Source: Dasypus novemcinctus (taxonomy: Eukaryota; Chordata; Mammalia; Cingulata; Dasypodidae). Taken from it: a stretch of 64,000 nucleotides of DNA. Both the position numbers and the translations under genes were made by a program. The notes beneath the pieces were generated by a model. It was not told the DNA's origin, made no database searches, and was given only the letters and a program-made list of their open reading frames with translations. The first letter of the stretch is position 1; each line of letters starts with the position of its first letter. Positions 34,515 to 47,224 of the stretch are shown here, in pieces. Location of the stretch: assembly GCF_030445035.2 (NCBI RefSeq), contig NC_080701.1, positions 18,134,798 to 18,198,797 of the forward strand, in the 5' to 3' direction.

Positions 34515-36570
34515 ATGAGTATTGTGGGTATAATGGTTGTTTATCTCTTACATGGGTTCTTTTGGAATTCATGAAAAGAGTTTGCTTTTGTAGCCTGGAT
34601 AATGCCTTCAACTGGTGATTTTATTTACATCCTTTGCTTGCTGAACATTTTTAAACTATTGCAAAAATGTGCTTCACCAATAGATTTTATAAATTGCCAA
34701 TCAAGTAAATGGGAATGAATTGGGTAGCATTATAAACATAAGCCAAGTAAGAAGACTCCTCATGAAAGGAGGAGAAAAGCCTACAGATGAGAGAAAGGGG
34801 ATTAAGTTATTCAACATGGTGTTTCAATAGTAGAACTCCTGGCCTGCCCCTTAGCTGGGGACAGCCTGCCTCTGAGCCACCCCGTGAACTCTGACACGTG
34901 GGAGTCCCATACCAGAAAGAAAGGCTGAGGGGTTCTGTGTAAGATGGCGGACTTAGCCTGCTGATGGGCAGGACACTCTCATTAACTTGCTGCCCATCCT
35001 TTTCGCCATCTCATGCCATCACGGGCCTGTCCACCAGACTGTTACACAATTAGGGAGTGAGCAAATGAGGACGTTTGAGAGAAACTTCGAAGAGAACCTT
35101 CATCAGGAATGCCAGAGGCAACTATCTCTGCATCAGAGAGCAGATGGAAGTTGCCACAACCAACCAAGACGCAAAGCCTTCTGCCCATTTCCAAGCTGGC
35201 CTGTGGGCAGCATTCTAATCAAATGGAATAATCTCATGGTGGCTAGGAATGAGGTAATAGTCAAAAATGGCTTTTTGGTCGTTGTCTCCTGACCTGAGCA
35301 ATGCTACTATCCAAGGAAGGCTTTCAGCATTCCTTTGCTTTGTTTGAATTTAGCATTCCGCTGGCCTTTTATGTCTGAAAATATATTTTTCTGTTTCCTT
35401 AGTGGCAATTCAAACACAAAAAGAAATCAACATTTTAAAATTCAGATAAGCAGGAGTTAGTTTACAGTTAGAGATTTTGAGCACACTGCTTTTGTGTGAT
35501 AATATTTGAAATTTATTTCCACAAGTTATTGCACATTCATTTCTGGGGTTTTCATTGCAGAAAATTGCCAGAAGGAATGGATTTTGTCTTCTTCAGCTGG
35601 CAGAACAATTTTCCACCTGTCGCCCAAATATTTGATGAGAAGGATTATGTTGCCTGCTCTGAAAGTTTATACCGTGGATCCTTTGGAAGTGAGAGGGTCT
35701 AATGAAACTACTACCCTGATTTGGAGTCCAACTTGCTAAAGTGTCGATGAAGCTGTGAATGGATTTTCAGTGGCTAGGGTGATTTCTGAAAGACTAGCTT
35801 CAGAAACTAGGGAGAGAGGACAGCACTTCTGAACTTGCAGCATGGCAAAAATGGCATTTTATAAAAACCCCTTATGCTGTAACTGTAGTCTCAGGTTCAG
35901 CAAAACTCTTGTGACCTTGCCAAAGATCTGAATTAATTGCCTGGCGTTATTATTGTTCATCTTCCTGGTGAATGGAACCAAAAAGAGGCACTAATACATG
36001 GGTATAGATGAAATTGTCATTGGGTTTCAGGTTCAAGTAATTTACAGTGTACATTGAGTTTTGTATTTCTCTGTAGTTTCTTAGGTATATAGCCAGCACA
36101 GTCAGGGCAATCAACACAAAACAGATTTCAAAAACCCATGCATAATGGCAGCCACCTTTTAAACTGTCAGAATAAATATAAAATTGGTTTCCCGTTGTTT
36201 CTTCAAATACTTTATGGACATCATAAGTAATAATAATATGCTTCTGGCAGAAGAATTCTTCAGAAGCCTAAGATTTTACCATGTCATATCAGGAATCTTC
36301 AGTTGACTCACAGGCAGGTCTGAACTGCAGAATTCAAGGCCCTGGATAATGAGACCCTGACCTGGCTCCTCTGTCTCATATCTCCCTCGCCCATGTACCC
36401 TACAAGTCCAGTCAGATTGAACTCTTGTTTTCTGCATAATTCTTCAAATATCCTAATCCCCTGATGCCTGCTTATCCTACTTATCTAATTTAAATTTTGC
36501 CCTACCCTTTATTAGCCCAACTCAAATTCTCTTCTCTCCAAAACAGTCTTCCATAAAACATTGCAACTGG
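34515..36570. other. intronic sequence, nothing recognised
   Basis: No repeat or RNA gene was named. The 101-codon frame at 34987-35292 has no family features. Confidence 0.45.
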
Positions 36571-36574
36571 AAAT

Positions 36575-37045
36575 AATGTATTAGTCAGCCAAAGGGGTGC
36601 TGATGCAAAATACCAGAAACTGGTTGGTTTTTTATCAAGGATGTTTATTTGGGGTAGGAGCTTACAGATACCAGGCTAAAGTCCTTCCCTTATCAAAGTC
36701 TACTTGGAGCAAGATGGCTGCTGACGTCTGCGAGGATTCAGGCTTCCTGGGTTCCTACGTTCCTGGGACTTGCTTTACTCTGGCTTCAAGGTTCCTTCCT
36801 TCCTGGGGCTGGCTTCTCTTTTCTCTGCGTGCTGACTTCCTAGGGCTCCAGTTTAAGTCTTCAGCATCAAACTCCAACATTAAAAGCCCTCAACTCTGTT
36901 CTTTGTCATTCCTTTTATCTGTGAGTCCCCACCCTTTGGTGGCCCTAATCTTAACTCAGTCATGCCCAGGTACAGATCAGATTACAAGTATGATCCAATA
37001 TTTCTTTTTGGAATTCATCAATTACATCAGACTGCTGCAAATGTC
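36575..37045 (-). repeat. MaLR-like LTR or related interspersed repeat
   Basis: Starts 'attagtcagccaaaggggtg', then 'aaaataccagaaactggttg', which parallels reversed MLT1-type LTR ends. Related to the insert at 12578-12765. The 182-codon + frame across it (36597-37145) lies within the repeat, so it is not a gene candidate. No retroviral coding sequence. Confidence 0.6.
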
Positions 37046-37049
37046 TTGT

Positions 37050-38895
37050 TTCTGGGCTTACAGACCGCTTCGTAGACATCCTTTAGGGAGACTTTCATTT
37101 TATTTTGTTTTTAATTCCCATCAGTTTTATTCATATCTGGAATGAAACAAATTCTATCATGAACATTTTTTCATTTTGTTAATGTGGAAGGGATAGCCTT
37201 ACTCGAAACAGAGTTACCTATTTGCTTCTGAAAATTTGCTCTGTTTTGCGCTGCATGTTTGCTCTTCTCAAAACCCTTAAGTGTCATCTGGCTTCTCATT
37301 TGTTGGGGCTCCACCAGTAACAGAGCCATTCCAGCACATGGAGGGCTGCAACAGTCTACTGGAAACCACTGTGTTGGTCATAAACTTCCCTATATCAGTT
37401 TATCAACGGATGGAAGCAAAACACCATTCACCCTGGATAAACCCAAGGCATAGACTAGGACAGCTGGTAGTCAATCCCTCAACTTTCCTCCAAGCTCTTT
37501 GTCTGCTGCCCCTCCAGGATGCAGTTGCTTGGACCTTCCCCTCCAGGCTCAGCCCCTCCGTGCTCCCTCCTCTCTCCAGGCAAGCCCTGAAGGTATCTAC
37601 ACTTCCTGAAAAGAACTGTATGTCTTAGGTGGCAATATGCAAGAGTATAAAGAATCCCAGGTCGAACATGCCACATTCTTATGGAGTGTTCATTTTACTT
37701 ACCTGAAAATATGCAGCCATTTTGTGTGTGTGTGCCATAAAACAAAATACAAAATTTGCTTGAATTTTAAGATGAAATAGACGATACCAGAGAAATTTGT
37801 TTGCAGTCTGGATGTTATCCTCCTTGGTGCCCTTAAGAGATCCTCATTTACTTTGCCGTACCCATAGGGTTGTTTCCATACAAAATTTAAAACAACAACA
37901 TTGATTTAAGGTTTTGATGATATCTAGCCATTTTGTACTTGATAGATATTTTTCCCTAAGTTTTTACTTTTTATTCCCTTATCACTGCACTATATTATGC
38001 TGCTCTCTGAATATGCCTTATTTGATTTAATAGTTCTACTTGTATAGACATGTATATTTAAAATTTTCTCTAGAAGATATCTAGAACATCTTTATGCATG
38101 CTTTCTTTGGCTCATGTCCTGGACAAAATTTCTGTATGTATCCAATTATTTAAAAGAATTGGGGAAAAAATAGTATTTAAAAACTGCCATTTGGGAGGCA
38201 GAATTCTTTAAAGCGTGGTCTTCAAGGAAAGAAACAGTCAAAGGAATTGGATGCTGTTGATGTAATCCACTTCTCTGCTTATGAACAGAGCTCAATTTAA
38301 GTCAATTTCTTTCTCCTGTACCCTTGGAAACAATCCCAGAGTAGGAGTCCACAAATTCCTTTGGTTACATATTTTAGCATCTCAGTATACTAGGGTAGGG
38401 GAGTTTTTCCACAATATTTGACCTAAAATCCTACTTGTATAATTGAAGCCCCATTCCCCTTTGCTTTTCTAGAGGTACTGAAGAACAGGTACTTACTTCA
38501 AATCTTAATATAAACCTTTCTGTTCTGATATGCTGCGTTCAAGTTCTTTTTTCCTTTAGGCATCATAAATCAGTTTCTCTAGACTTTGTCCTAGGGTTTC
38601 TTGCCCTAGGTCATTTGTTCTAATTAGGTCCTTTTCAGGCGAATCCATACTTGTGTAGCTTTTGGGACTTAAAAATGAAAAATATGAACCCATAATGGCA
38701 TGAACAAGGTCAACAGGATAACCTGATGGTTTTTATACATGACTTTCTATATTTATGCATGTGTATTTCTGTACACTTATTCAGGAAATGTGTATTGCCT
38801 TCTGCTTAGTAGCTCTCATGCATTTATGATATATACACACACACATACAAGCAGTACTGCATGGCTGGCTAATGGTTATCATGTAATTCTTTTAT
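37050..38895. other. intronic sequence, nothing recognised
   Basis: Contains a short (CA)n at 38834-38846. The 115-codon frame at 37281-37628 shows no domain. Confidence 0.45.
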
Positions 38896-38899
38896 ATAT

Positions 38900-39880
38900 T
38901 CTAAAAGACTTGTACAAAATGTCCATAGCAGGGTTGTTTCCAATAGCAAACTAAAACAAAATATAGAATCTTCTCATCTTTTGTCCTACAATGGAATACT
39001 ACACAACAATGAAAATGAATGAATTCTAGCCACAGGCATTGGAAAAGATTGCTTTTTACACTCAATATTGTTTTTAAAAGTCATCAGAAGAATGCAGATT
39101 GCCAGCAGGCATATGAAAAAAATGCCCAACATTTTAACCATTAGGAAATGCAAATCAAAGTCACAGTGAAATATGACTTCACACCAATTAGCATGACTAG
39201 AATAAAAAAAGTTAATAACAAGTATTGGGTGGGATATGGAGAAATTGGGACTCTAAAGTTTTTCTGTTGGGATGTAAAACGGTGCAGCTGCTTTTGGAAA
39301 TAGTTCCACAGGTACTCCAAAAGTTAAACATAGTTACCATATGGCCCACCAATATACCCAAGGGACATACAAATGTATGTCTATTCAAAAACTCTTTCTC
39401 ACATGTTCATAGAAACATAATTCATAATTGTCAAAAGTGAAAGCAACCCCAATGTTCCTCAGCTGACGAGTGGATGAACAAAATGTGGTATATATCCATG
39501 CGATAGAATATTACTTGCCTATAAAAAGAAATGAAGTATTGAGACCTGCTACAACATGGGTGAACCTTGTAAATATTAAGCTAAGTGAAAGAAATCAGTC
39601 ACAAAAGACTGCATGTTATATGATGCAATGTATATGAAATATACATAATAGGGAAATACATATAGAGAAAATAATTATCGTTTACCAGGACCTGGGTGTA
39701 GGAACAAAGGGAGAGTTGACAGCTAATGAGTACAGGATTTCTTTTTTTGGAGTGATGAAATGTTCTAAACTTAGATTGTGGTAATTGCACAATTGTGTGA
39801 ATATTAAAAGTCACTGAATTGTATCCTTTAAATGTGTGAATTTTATGGTGTGTGAATTAAGTCTCTTAAGATTTTTTTTT
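38900..39880 (+). mobile_element. L1 LINE 3' end
   Basis: A 5'-truncated L1 in gene orientation: 'ggaaatgcaaatcaaagtca', 'aatatgacttcacaccaatt', 'gaataccc'-like motif region, 'gaatgaagtattgagacctg'-like block at 39527-39550, and the end 'aattgtatcctttaaatgtg', then 'ttttatggtgtgtgaatta'. The stretch 38900-39050 repeats the 'tacaatggaatactac' module, probably from the same or an adjacent copy. All coding potential is broken. Confidence 0.85.
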
Positions 39881-40874
39881 TAAATCAGAAGGATGAATTT
39901 ACTCTGCTACATTTTTTATCAAGTTCAAAAGCCATTAACTAAAAATGTTCTCTAGTGTTGTATACCTCTATGGTAAAACGGTAATCATAATGGATGGAAT
40001 GATCAGAAAAAAAAAAAAAAAAATCCAGCACGGAGTAGACTATTATCACTGAGTTAAAAGAGGGTCATATCATCGGAATCACTGCACAGAATGACGTTAA
40101 GAAAGTTCTGTTTTCTTAGGTTGAGTAGTTGGTTCCTTTTATTGTCATGCTTCATTTCTAATATATATGTTACATTTATTGTTTTAATCAAATGTTAGTA
40201 AAAATTTTATATGCGTAAAAGGCTTCATAATAAAAACTCTGCAACCTTTTCTACCTTACTTTAATGAAGATAGCATACTCAGTAGTAGTTAAACAATATT
40301 TATATTCTTTGTCATCCCTTAGAGAAACTGGTAGAGAGGGGCAAAGGGCATTTTCAGATGGGGACGGCCCATTGTTTTTACCAGGCATTAATGAGATTTG
40401 CGATTGGAATAGCTTTGTATTTGAAAATGGAAGGAATGCGTTTTTTATTCCAAAATAAGGGTCTGTGTTTTTTTTTGTTTTCCTTTTTAAAAAAATTTCT
40501 GAGGTACTAGGCAGAGGAGGAAGAAATGAAGGCAGGAGTGAGAGAGAATGACAATCACTTGTGGATTGGTTAAATTACTTTATGAATATCTAATATCTCA
40601 TTTAGTTACGTTTTTTCCAAATGCAAATGCCTTCCAGTTCTCAGGAAATTAAATAAGCCCTGCTATCCCAAAATGATTTTGTGTAAGTAAAGTGGGACAT
40701 TTTGTTTACTTTTACCTTTGTTTATTCCTGTTGAGGAAATCGTGCTCTGGGATTAGTTGTTCTATTACAGCATAGAAATGGTACAACAGGCATAACTGAT
40801 AAACCCATTGACTCAGAATGGAAGCTGAGAAAATGTTCAATGTTCCGGAGTGGGCCCTCCACACTTCTTATTGA

Positions 40875-40896
40875 GATTAGGAGTTGATCCTAATCC
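40875..40896. promoter_or_regulatory. inverted bicoid-type (TAATCC) motif pair
   Basis: GATTAGGA (40875-40882), 5-bp spacer, TCCTAATC (40888-40895): a perfect 8-bp inverted repeat whose right arm runs into TAATCC, the core bound by OTX/PITX-type homeodomains. Function is inferred from the motif only. Confidence 0.25.
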
Positions 40897-42206
40897 CATG
40901 ATTTCCAACCCCACGGGTGGTTTGATTGGTGAATATTCCAACTGAAATTTCCTTTGCATCTTAGCTCAGAGTATCCCTGGGTTGCAAGGTAATTCTTCCA
41001 TTTGCAGTGTCACTGCTGACCTCTTTTATATCTTCCTTCTGTTTTTATATACCAACTTTTCAAAATTGTAAGTTACATGGTATTTTAATCAGCTGCTCCA
41101 AGGTTGTAACGCGGTTATCTAAATTGGGTCTCATCAGCACCTTAATGAAAAGATTCTCTATAACCCAGCCTTAATCAAAACGTTAAAAAAAAAAAAAAAG
41201 CAGTCATCAGCTCAGAAGGCTCTGAGCACTTCCCTCAGATATTAAACATCAGATCCCTAAGGAACCATACCATGTGATCACTTGAGCATGATACCATGCC
41301 CCGCACAGCATGTACAGCGCCCCCTGTAACTCCTGCTATCCTCATATAATATCTGCTAATTTAAAAATTATTTAAAACCTTAATTTTTCTGAGAGCTATT
41401 TTGTTAGAAATTCTGTAAAAATACTTTAGGTAACTGGTCTCATTCTTGGGTATCTAAAATCTGCTTCTAGGAATCACTTTTCTAATCAATTGTGCACCCA
41501 CTTGGCAGTAATCGGATCCAAACTCAATTCTCCTAGTCTTTGATGAGCTCTCATGTGGAGCCAAATCTAAATTTCCTCAAAGATAGATGTTGCACTTGCC
41601 CTTTTGCTGATCAGTGGAGCCCTTGGAGAACTCCATGAGCTTGTGAAGATGATTACAATGAGCTCTGTGATTTCAAACCAATTCCTGAAATGCCTTGGGA
41701 TATTTTTACCCTGAAAGCTGTTTATGCAAAGAGGAAGTTTCATTTAGGAGGAGTGAAATAGTTTGAAGCAACTTTGGGCTGAAATGTCAGGATTTTTCCA
41801 GTTGAAACTCAGTATTATATGGTAGAAAGACATCTGTTAAGATATGTGTTTCTAGTTCCCAAACTTCAAGTCTATTCCCCAAACGGCATTTGTAGTTTTC
41901 CTGTTTGAAAAGAGTTCAAATGGTGTATCCATTCACTCCCTTCTAGACTTAAACACAGTGATTCCAAAAGTAGAGTTGAACCATGGTCCCTTTCTGCATT
42001 TCCATAAGGCACTCTAAATGTCTGTCTAAAATATTTCTTAAGTACCGGTTTTCAAAATCCAACATAATTTTGACTTGCATCCTTGCTCTGAAAACTTGCT
42101 TGAAGAAACCGGATTAACAATATTTACCAATTAATGATTATCTTTGATATCTACTAACTTGGCATAACAACATATAATAAATGAGTCTCAGAATACTTGT
42201 TTCTTC

Positions 42207-42274
42207 AACTGTTTTTGAAAAAACAGTTGGCCTACTTTTACTCATAATTATGACCTACTTTTACTCATAATTAA
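42207..42274. repeat. perfect hairpin followed by 23-bp tandem duplication
   Basis: AACTGTTTTT (42207-42216) pairs with AAAAACAGTT (42219-42228) across a 2-base loop. Directly after it, cctacttttactcataatta occurs at 42231 and again at 42254. Confidence 0.9.
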
Positions 42275-42715
42275 ATGTCACTGTTGTGCTGGGTTATCTG
42301 GAACGTTAATTCACAATTAAAAGTCAACTTTGAAGAGACATGGTTGTATCTATAGACAATTTTCAGGAAATGACAGACCTGATTATTCACTTTGAAGGTC
42401 ACATGGGTTAAATCTAGTTGGAGTTTCACAGCAACCTAAAACTCCTTTTGGATCCTCTGAAACTAGGAATCCATTCTTTCAACTCTAACTTCTTTGTTTT
42501 AATTGAACAAAAAAGCAGTGTGTTACTTCAAAGGTATTTAGTCAGAGAACAATCCAGTTCAGCTATTAACGAGGAAAATCTCCTTTTCTCTCTGCCCTGG
42601 AGTGTTCCTAAAGAGTCTACAAATATGGTCTGTTATTTTGCTTGCATCCCAAATATAACTGGCATAATTATCTTCGTGTATTTGGCTCATTAAGCATTAC
42701 ATTTTTCTGTGAATC

Positions 42716-42734
42716 ATTTGCATTGTGACAATGG
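42716..42734 (-). promoter_or_regulatory. octamer plus SOX-type motif pair
   Basis: ATTTGCAT (42716-42723), three bases, then GACAATGG (42727-42734). On the minus strand this is a CATTGT-type SOX core, a short gap and ATGCAAAT. Composite POU/SOX enhancer sites with a 3-bp gap are known, for example in FGF4. UNC5D is a neural gene and POU/SOX factors act in neural progenitors, so the pairing is plausible, but it rests on motif matching alone. Confidence 0.3.
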
Positions 42735-43706
42735 GCCAGCAGTGAAATAGTTCCCTGTGAATGAAGGGGGGAAATGCAATGCTGTTTTAGCGGTTTTAGC
42801 TTTGAGTTTGTTGTTGTCAGTTGGGAACATTGCTTTGATGTATAATTAATCCAGCTGAAGCCCAGTGTTTTCTGTTAGGTAATAGAAAACTAGTAATCTG
42901 CATCTGCGACAGGCCCAGACCTTCAACCCAGCGCAGGGTCCACATTTATCTTGAAGGTCTGTGTAGTTCCCTGCAGTCACAGGAAGAGCAGCACATTCTT
43001 CAGAAAGTGGCTCCTGGAGTCCTTGGACGCTGGAGTTATCATACGCGCAGGAGCCCACCTCATCAATCTCACCCAGCTCTGTGCAGGGACACTGCCTCGC
43101 AGGTGTTTAGCACCCCGGAAGCCTGCCTCCCTAGGTTGGTTGACTCCTCCGCACCAGTTGTGGTGGTGCTTATAGTTGTCTTTTCCAGGGGGAGGACTGC
43201 AGATATAGGATAAAATGGAAGAAGAGTGAAATTTTAAAATAATGTTAACACTTTAATTTCTAGAAAGTTATTTCCAAGAACTTTAAAAATAGTGTTGAAG
43301 GATTTTTTTCTCTCTGATTTAAGGAAAATCTTTCTACTTTTCTTTCATTTGAAAAAAGGGGATTAACCAGGAGGTATAAATACTTACCTCATATGTACTT
43401 GTTTTCTTTCACTGTGCACCCCAACATTTTCTTTTAAAAGTGTACAAAATGCCCAGTTTGTTCCATTAAGCATTGCATATTAATATATCTTCCCATATCT
43501 CCATAATTCCTTCTGCTTCAGCTACATGCCTGGGCACCTTGACCTTCTCCCTGACTCTGTGTGATGAAAAAATGAGTAGATGACTAGTTTGTTCATCAAG
43601 AGTCAAAACTTTGTGTGCCTTCACTCCTGCTTGGACTGCATTTTATTATAGGTTCCTTTCTGTAACAGCAAGTCACCTGGAAAAAAAAACAACAACAAAA
43701 TCCTTA

Positions 43707-44600
43707 TGTTGGGGATTGAATCAGGTACCCCACAAAAGACATGTTCAAGTCTTAACCCACAGTCCTGTGTATCTGAACCCATTTTTCACTTGAGCCTTTG
43801 AAGATATTAGTTAAGAGGATCTAAAGTAAATCAAGGTAAGTCTTAATTCCTTTTGACTGAAGCCCTTCTAAAGAGAGGAAGTTCAGACACAGTGTGTTTC
43901 AATCTGCTATTGCTACCAAAAGCAACATGCCAGACATGCATTGGCTTTTACAAATGGGGCTTCATTAGCTCACATGCTTACAGTTCCATGGCGTCATCAG
44001 GTGAGGCTTTCTCCCTGAAGACCAGCTGCTGGTGTTTCTAGACTCCTCTGTCACATGGCAAAGCACATGGCGGCATCTGCTGGTCTGTCCTTCTCTTTGT
44101 TCAGTTTCTTGCTTTCAAGGCTTTCTCCATCTCTCTCTCAGTATTCATCCCATTTATTCAGGGACTCCAGTTAAAGGATTAAGAGCTACCTTGGGTTATG
44201 CCTTAACTGAAGTCCCTGAAACAAAAAGCCCTACTTACAATAGGTTTACATGCACAGGAATGGATTAGCTTTAAGAACATGCTTTTCGGGGGCTGCGTAC
44301 AGCTTCAAACCATTGTAGTCAATCACGAGAGGCCAGGGATCAGTAGGAGCCAGCGATCAGAAGAAGCCATTAAACAGAAGAAACCAGACAATGAAGGAGA
44401 CCACCATGTGATGGTGGCAGAGTTGGAAGCCAAGGAACCCCAAAGACTACAACAAGTCAGCACAAGAATGCTACAGACTCCAGGGGAAAGCACAGCCTAT
44501 CAGGGTCTTGCTTTTGGACTTCTAGCCTCCAAAATACATGAGACAGTAAATTCCTATTGTTTAAGCCAACCAGTGTGTGGTATTCCCTGATAGATAAAGC
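43707..44600 (+). mobile_element. MLT1 (ERVL-MaLR) LTR, interrupted
   Basis: Left part 'tgttggggattgaatcaggt', 'catgttcaagtcttaaccca'; right part 'ccatgtgatggtggcagagt', 'ggacttctagcctccaaaat', 'gtttaagccaaccagtgtgt'. These are the start and end of an MLT1-type LTR. The middle is occupied by a second LTR at 43893-44318. The apparent 103-codon frame at 44279-44590 is LTR sequence. Confidence 0.82.
43893..44318 (-). mobile_element. MLT1-like LTR nested in an MLT1
   Basis: A reversed LTR-like unit: 'tgtttcaatctgctattgct', 'cacatggcaaagcacatggc', 'caggaatggattagctttaa', ending 'cagcttcaaaccattg'. It looks like a lineage-amplified relative of MLT1, also seen in part at 59800-60110. No internal retroviral sequence. 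Confidence 0.65.
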
Positions 44601-44686
44601 ACCTTGTAAGTTGCTTTCTGGGACCTTTGAATTAAGTAACCAACTGTAGGATCCTTGGTTACTTTTATCTTGTTCCAAATTAAGAC

Positions 44687-45054
44687 TTTTTTTTTTTTTT
44701 TAAAGATTTATTTATTTATTCAATTCAATTCGGTTGTCTGTTCTCTGTGTCTTTTTGCTGCATCTTGTTTCTTTGTCCGCTTCTGTTGTCGTCAGCGGCA
44801 GGGGAAGTGTGGGCGGCGCCATTCCTGGGCAGGCTGCACTTTCCTTCGCACTGGGCTGCTCTCCTTATGGGGTGTACTCCTTGTGCGTGGGGCTCCCCTA
44901 CGCGGGGGGCACCCCTGCGTGGCAGGGCACTCCTTGCGCGCATCAGCACTGCGCATGGGCCAGCTCCACACGGGTCAGGGAGGCCCAGGGTTTGAACCAC
45001 AGACCTCCCATGTGGTAGACGGACGCCCTAACCACTGGGCCAAGTCCGTTTCCC
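44687..45054 (-). repeat. DAS SINE, long form
   Basis: Antisense copy: T-run, 'ggttgtctgttctctgtgtc', 'gcgcatgggccagctccaca', and the reversed head 'ccactgggccaagtccgttt'. Little diverged, so fairly recent. Frames of up to 147 codons are SINE-derived. Confidence 0.95.
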
Positions 45055-45059
45055 TTACC

Positions 45060-46590
45060 TCAAACATATCAGGAGCTATTCCCTCATCTTGGCAGTAGCA
45101 TCATATATTACCAGTTGGAAAAGGAAGTATTATATGGATTTGAGTCTCTTGTATGTAGTAATAAGCACAGAACTCCAGTCTCCTTCTCCAAAGATGGACA
45201 CCTCCTGATCAATTTTGCTGGAATGAACTGGACATTATTGTAGCCAGCTTAATGTATTAGCATCTAGTCAGTGAAAAATATCTAAGCCTGTTTGCTTTCC
45301 CAGTTTTCCATCCTAGAAATTTTATTACAGGGATGGAATCATAACATGCATACATCTGCCTTGCAAAGAGCAACTTGCTATTTCATGCTTATCAACTTAC
45401 TCTGACACTGTTGTCATTATGCTTGTCATACCGCCAACTTACGGGACTCAACACTTACTTTCAATGTGGTGTATTGTTATTCTGTCTTCACATACAGGTA
45501 GTTAATGTATGTTACTTTTAATTTTCAGTTAGGATGCTGAAATGTGGAGTCCACTGTGAGGACTTTCATGGGCTTCCTTTCTGAGAGAGCTTGGGTGGAT
45601 GCTTCCAGGCTTACTTATAAGCATTGTTAATAGTGGAACCTGATCCATTTAGGCAATACCATATCTGAAAAGTATTTGATCCCAAGTATAAGACATAATA
45701 CCAGAAAATATTTCCCTTCTGAGATTTTACGGTGAGCCACTATTTCTCTAATTTAATGTTTAGAAGATCAAGACAAACTGCATTTGACCAGAATGGTACC
45801 ATAGTTAAAATTGTTTTGATACTTTTATGTGTTCCTAAAAAGCTTCTGAGGGAGAGGAGGGAAAAAAATCATAGTGTGATGCTCTCATCATCCGTTCTTA
45901 CTTTTCCCTTCCTATCCCACTTACCAAATGAGAAAATGTTCTTACTGTCTGGACTCCACACATATTTACTCTGGAGGTCACCTCTAAATGTTAGGGGATG
46001 CTTCATTCCTCCTATGGCACACTGACCCATTTGATTGATGGTTTAATATCTCCCCCCGCCAAGTACCAACTAGTGTTGGTTGTATCTTTTAACTTCAAAA
46101 CCTGTTCAGTGGTAACACAGGTCGTTGCCTATCTCCTGACCCAGACCTGGATGCCAACAAAATTAAGTGCTTGCTATAAGCTATAGATACCTGCAAGCTA
46201 ACAACATATTGATGATAAATAGCAAACTGTACTGCATTTTCTGTCCTGGCATAGGCACGTGATTGTCTGGTTCCTATTCGTTGTACCTGGAGGTAGGGTG
46301 CTGAGATAGCTGAATAATTAAATCACATAATACAATTAAAGTTACTCAGAGTGCTATTCCCCCCACGCCCATTCTTCTTGCTGACAGTGTGCATCCCAGG
46401 CTTCATCCTCTTGCAATTAAGCGGATTAGCTAATACCAAGCTACGCAAGTATGTGGGAGGATTTTTTTTTCCTGTTGCCTTTTGTTGTCGTTGTTGTTGT
46501 TAACTCTGTAATTCAGCTGCCAGATTCTCGGGGGAGAGCTGCAGGTCTTCAAACGATATATACAAAGCTCTTTACCAAACCCATTATAGT
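45060..46590. other. intronic sequence, nothing recognised
   Basis: No named repeat or exon. A homeodomain-like cluster (gcggattagctaatacc) lies at 46420-46436. Confidence 0.45.
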
Positions 46591-46601
46591 AAAGGCATGT
46601 G

Positions 46602-46959
46602 TCTTTTTTTTTTTTAAGATTTTATTTATTTATTTCTCTCCCCTTTACCCCGCCACCCCAGGTGTCTGTTCTCTGTGTCTGAAATTTGCTGCGTGTTCTT
46701 CTTTGTCCGCTTCTGTTGTCAGCGGCATGGGAATCTGTGTTTCTTCTTGTTGTGTCAGCTCTCCGTGTGTGTGGTGCTATTCCTGGGCAGGCTGCACTTT
46801 CTTTCCCACTGGGCAGCTCTCCTTACGGGGAGCACTTCTTGCGCTCATCAGCACTGTTCGTGGGCCAGCGCCACACGGGTCAAGGAGGCCCGGGGTTTGA
46901 ACCACGGACCTCCCATATGGTAGACGGACGCCCTAACCACTGGGCCGAGTCCGCTTCCC
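46602..46959 (-). repeat. DAS SINE, long form, with target duplication
   Basis: Antisense copy slightly shortened in the middle. AAGGCATGTGTCTTTTT (from 46592) and AAGGCACGTGTCTTTTT (46960-46976) flank it with one difference, a clear target-site duplication. Confidence 0.95.
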
Positions 46960-47224
46960 AAGGCACGTGTCTTTTTAATCCTCCAAGAACATCCTGGTCC
47001 TCAGAGTTGGTCCCTGGCTTGTGCTCTTAGACGTTGCTTTGTAAGGAAAAAATAGGTAAAATTGTCATTTTCTGAAGGTACTCTTAGGTAGACTGGACTC
47101 TTGTTCTAGCAATCTCTCCTCCCAAACAAAAAATAACCTACAGGGTGCAAATCCACCTTTATGTTTCAACCTTAGCCTGTATTCCTTAATTTTCCTTTAG
47201 TGATGAATACACAAATAATTTCTG

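Larger units (their letters stand above)
39885..43700. other. repeat-poor intron with candidate regulatory motifs
   Basis: The longest clean stretch in the window (3.8 kb). It has only A-runs at 40007-40023 and 41186-41199 and small local repeats. It holds the inverted TAATCC-type motif at 40875, the hairpin plus tandem repeat at 42207, and the octamer/SOX-like pair at 42716, listed separately. No exon is supported. Confidence 0.5.

Noticed and set aside
36597-37145. 182-codon + frame, the longest in the window
   Set aside because: It lies across an LTR-like repeat (36575-37045) and shows no domain or splice support.
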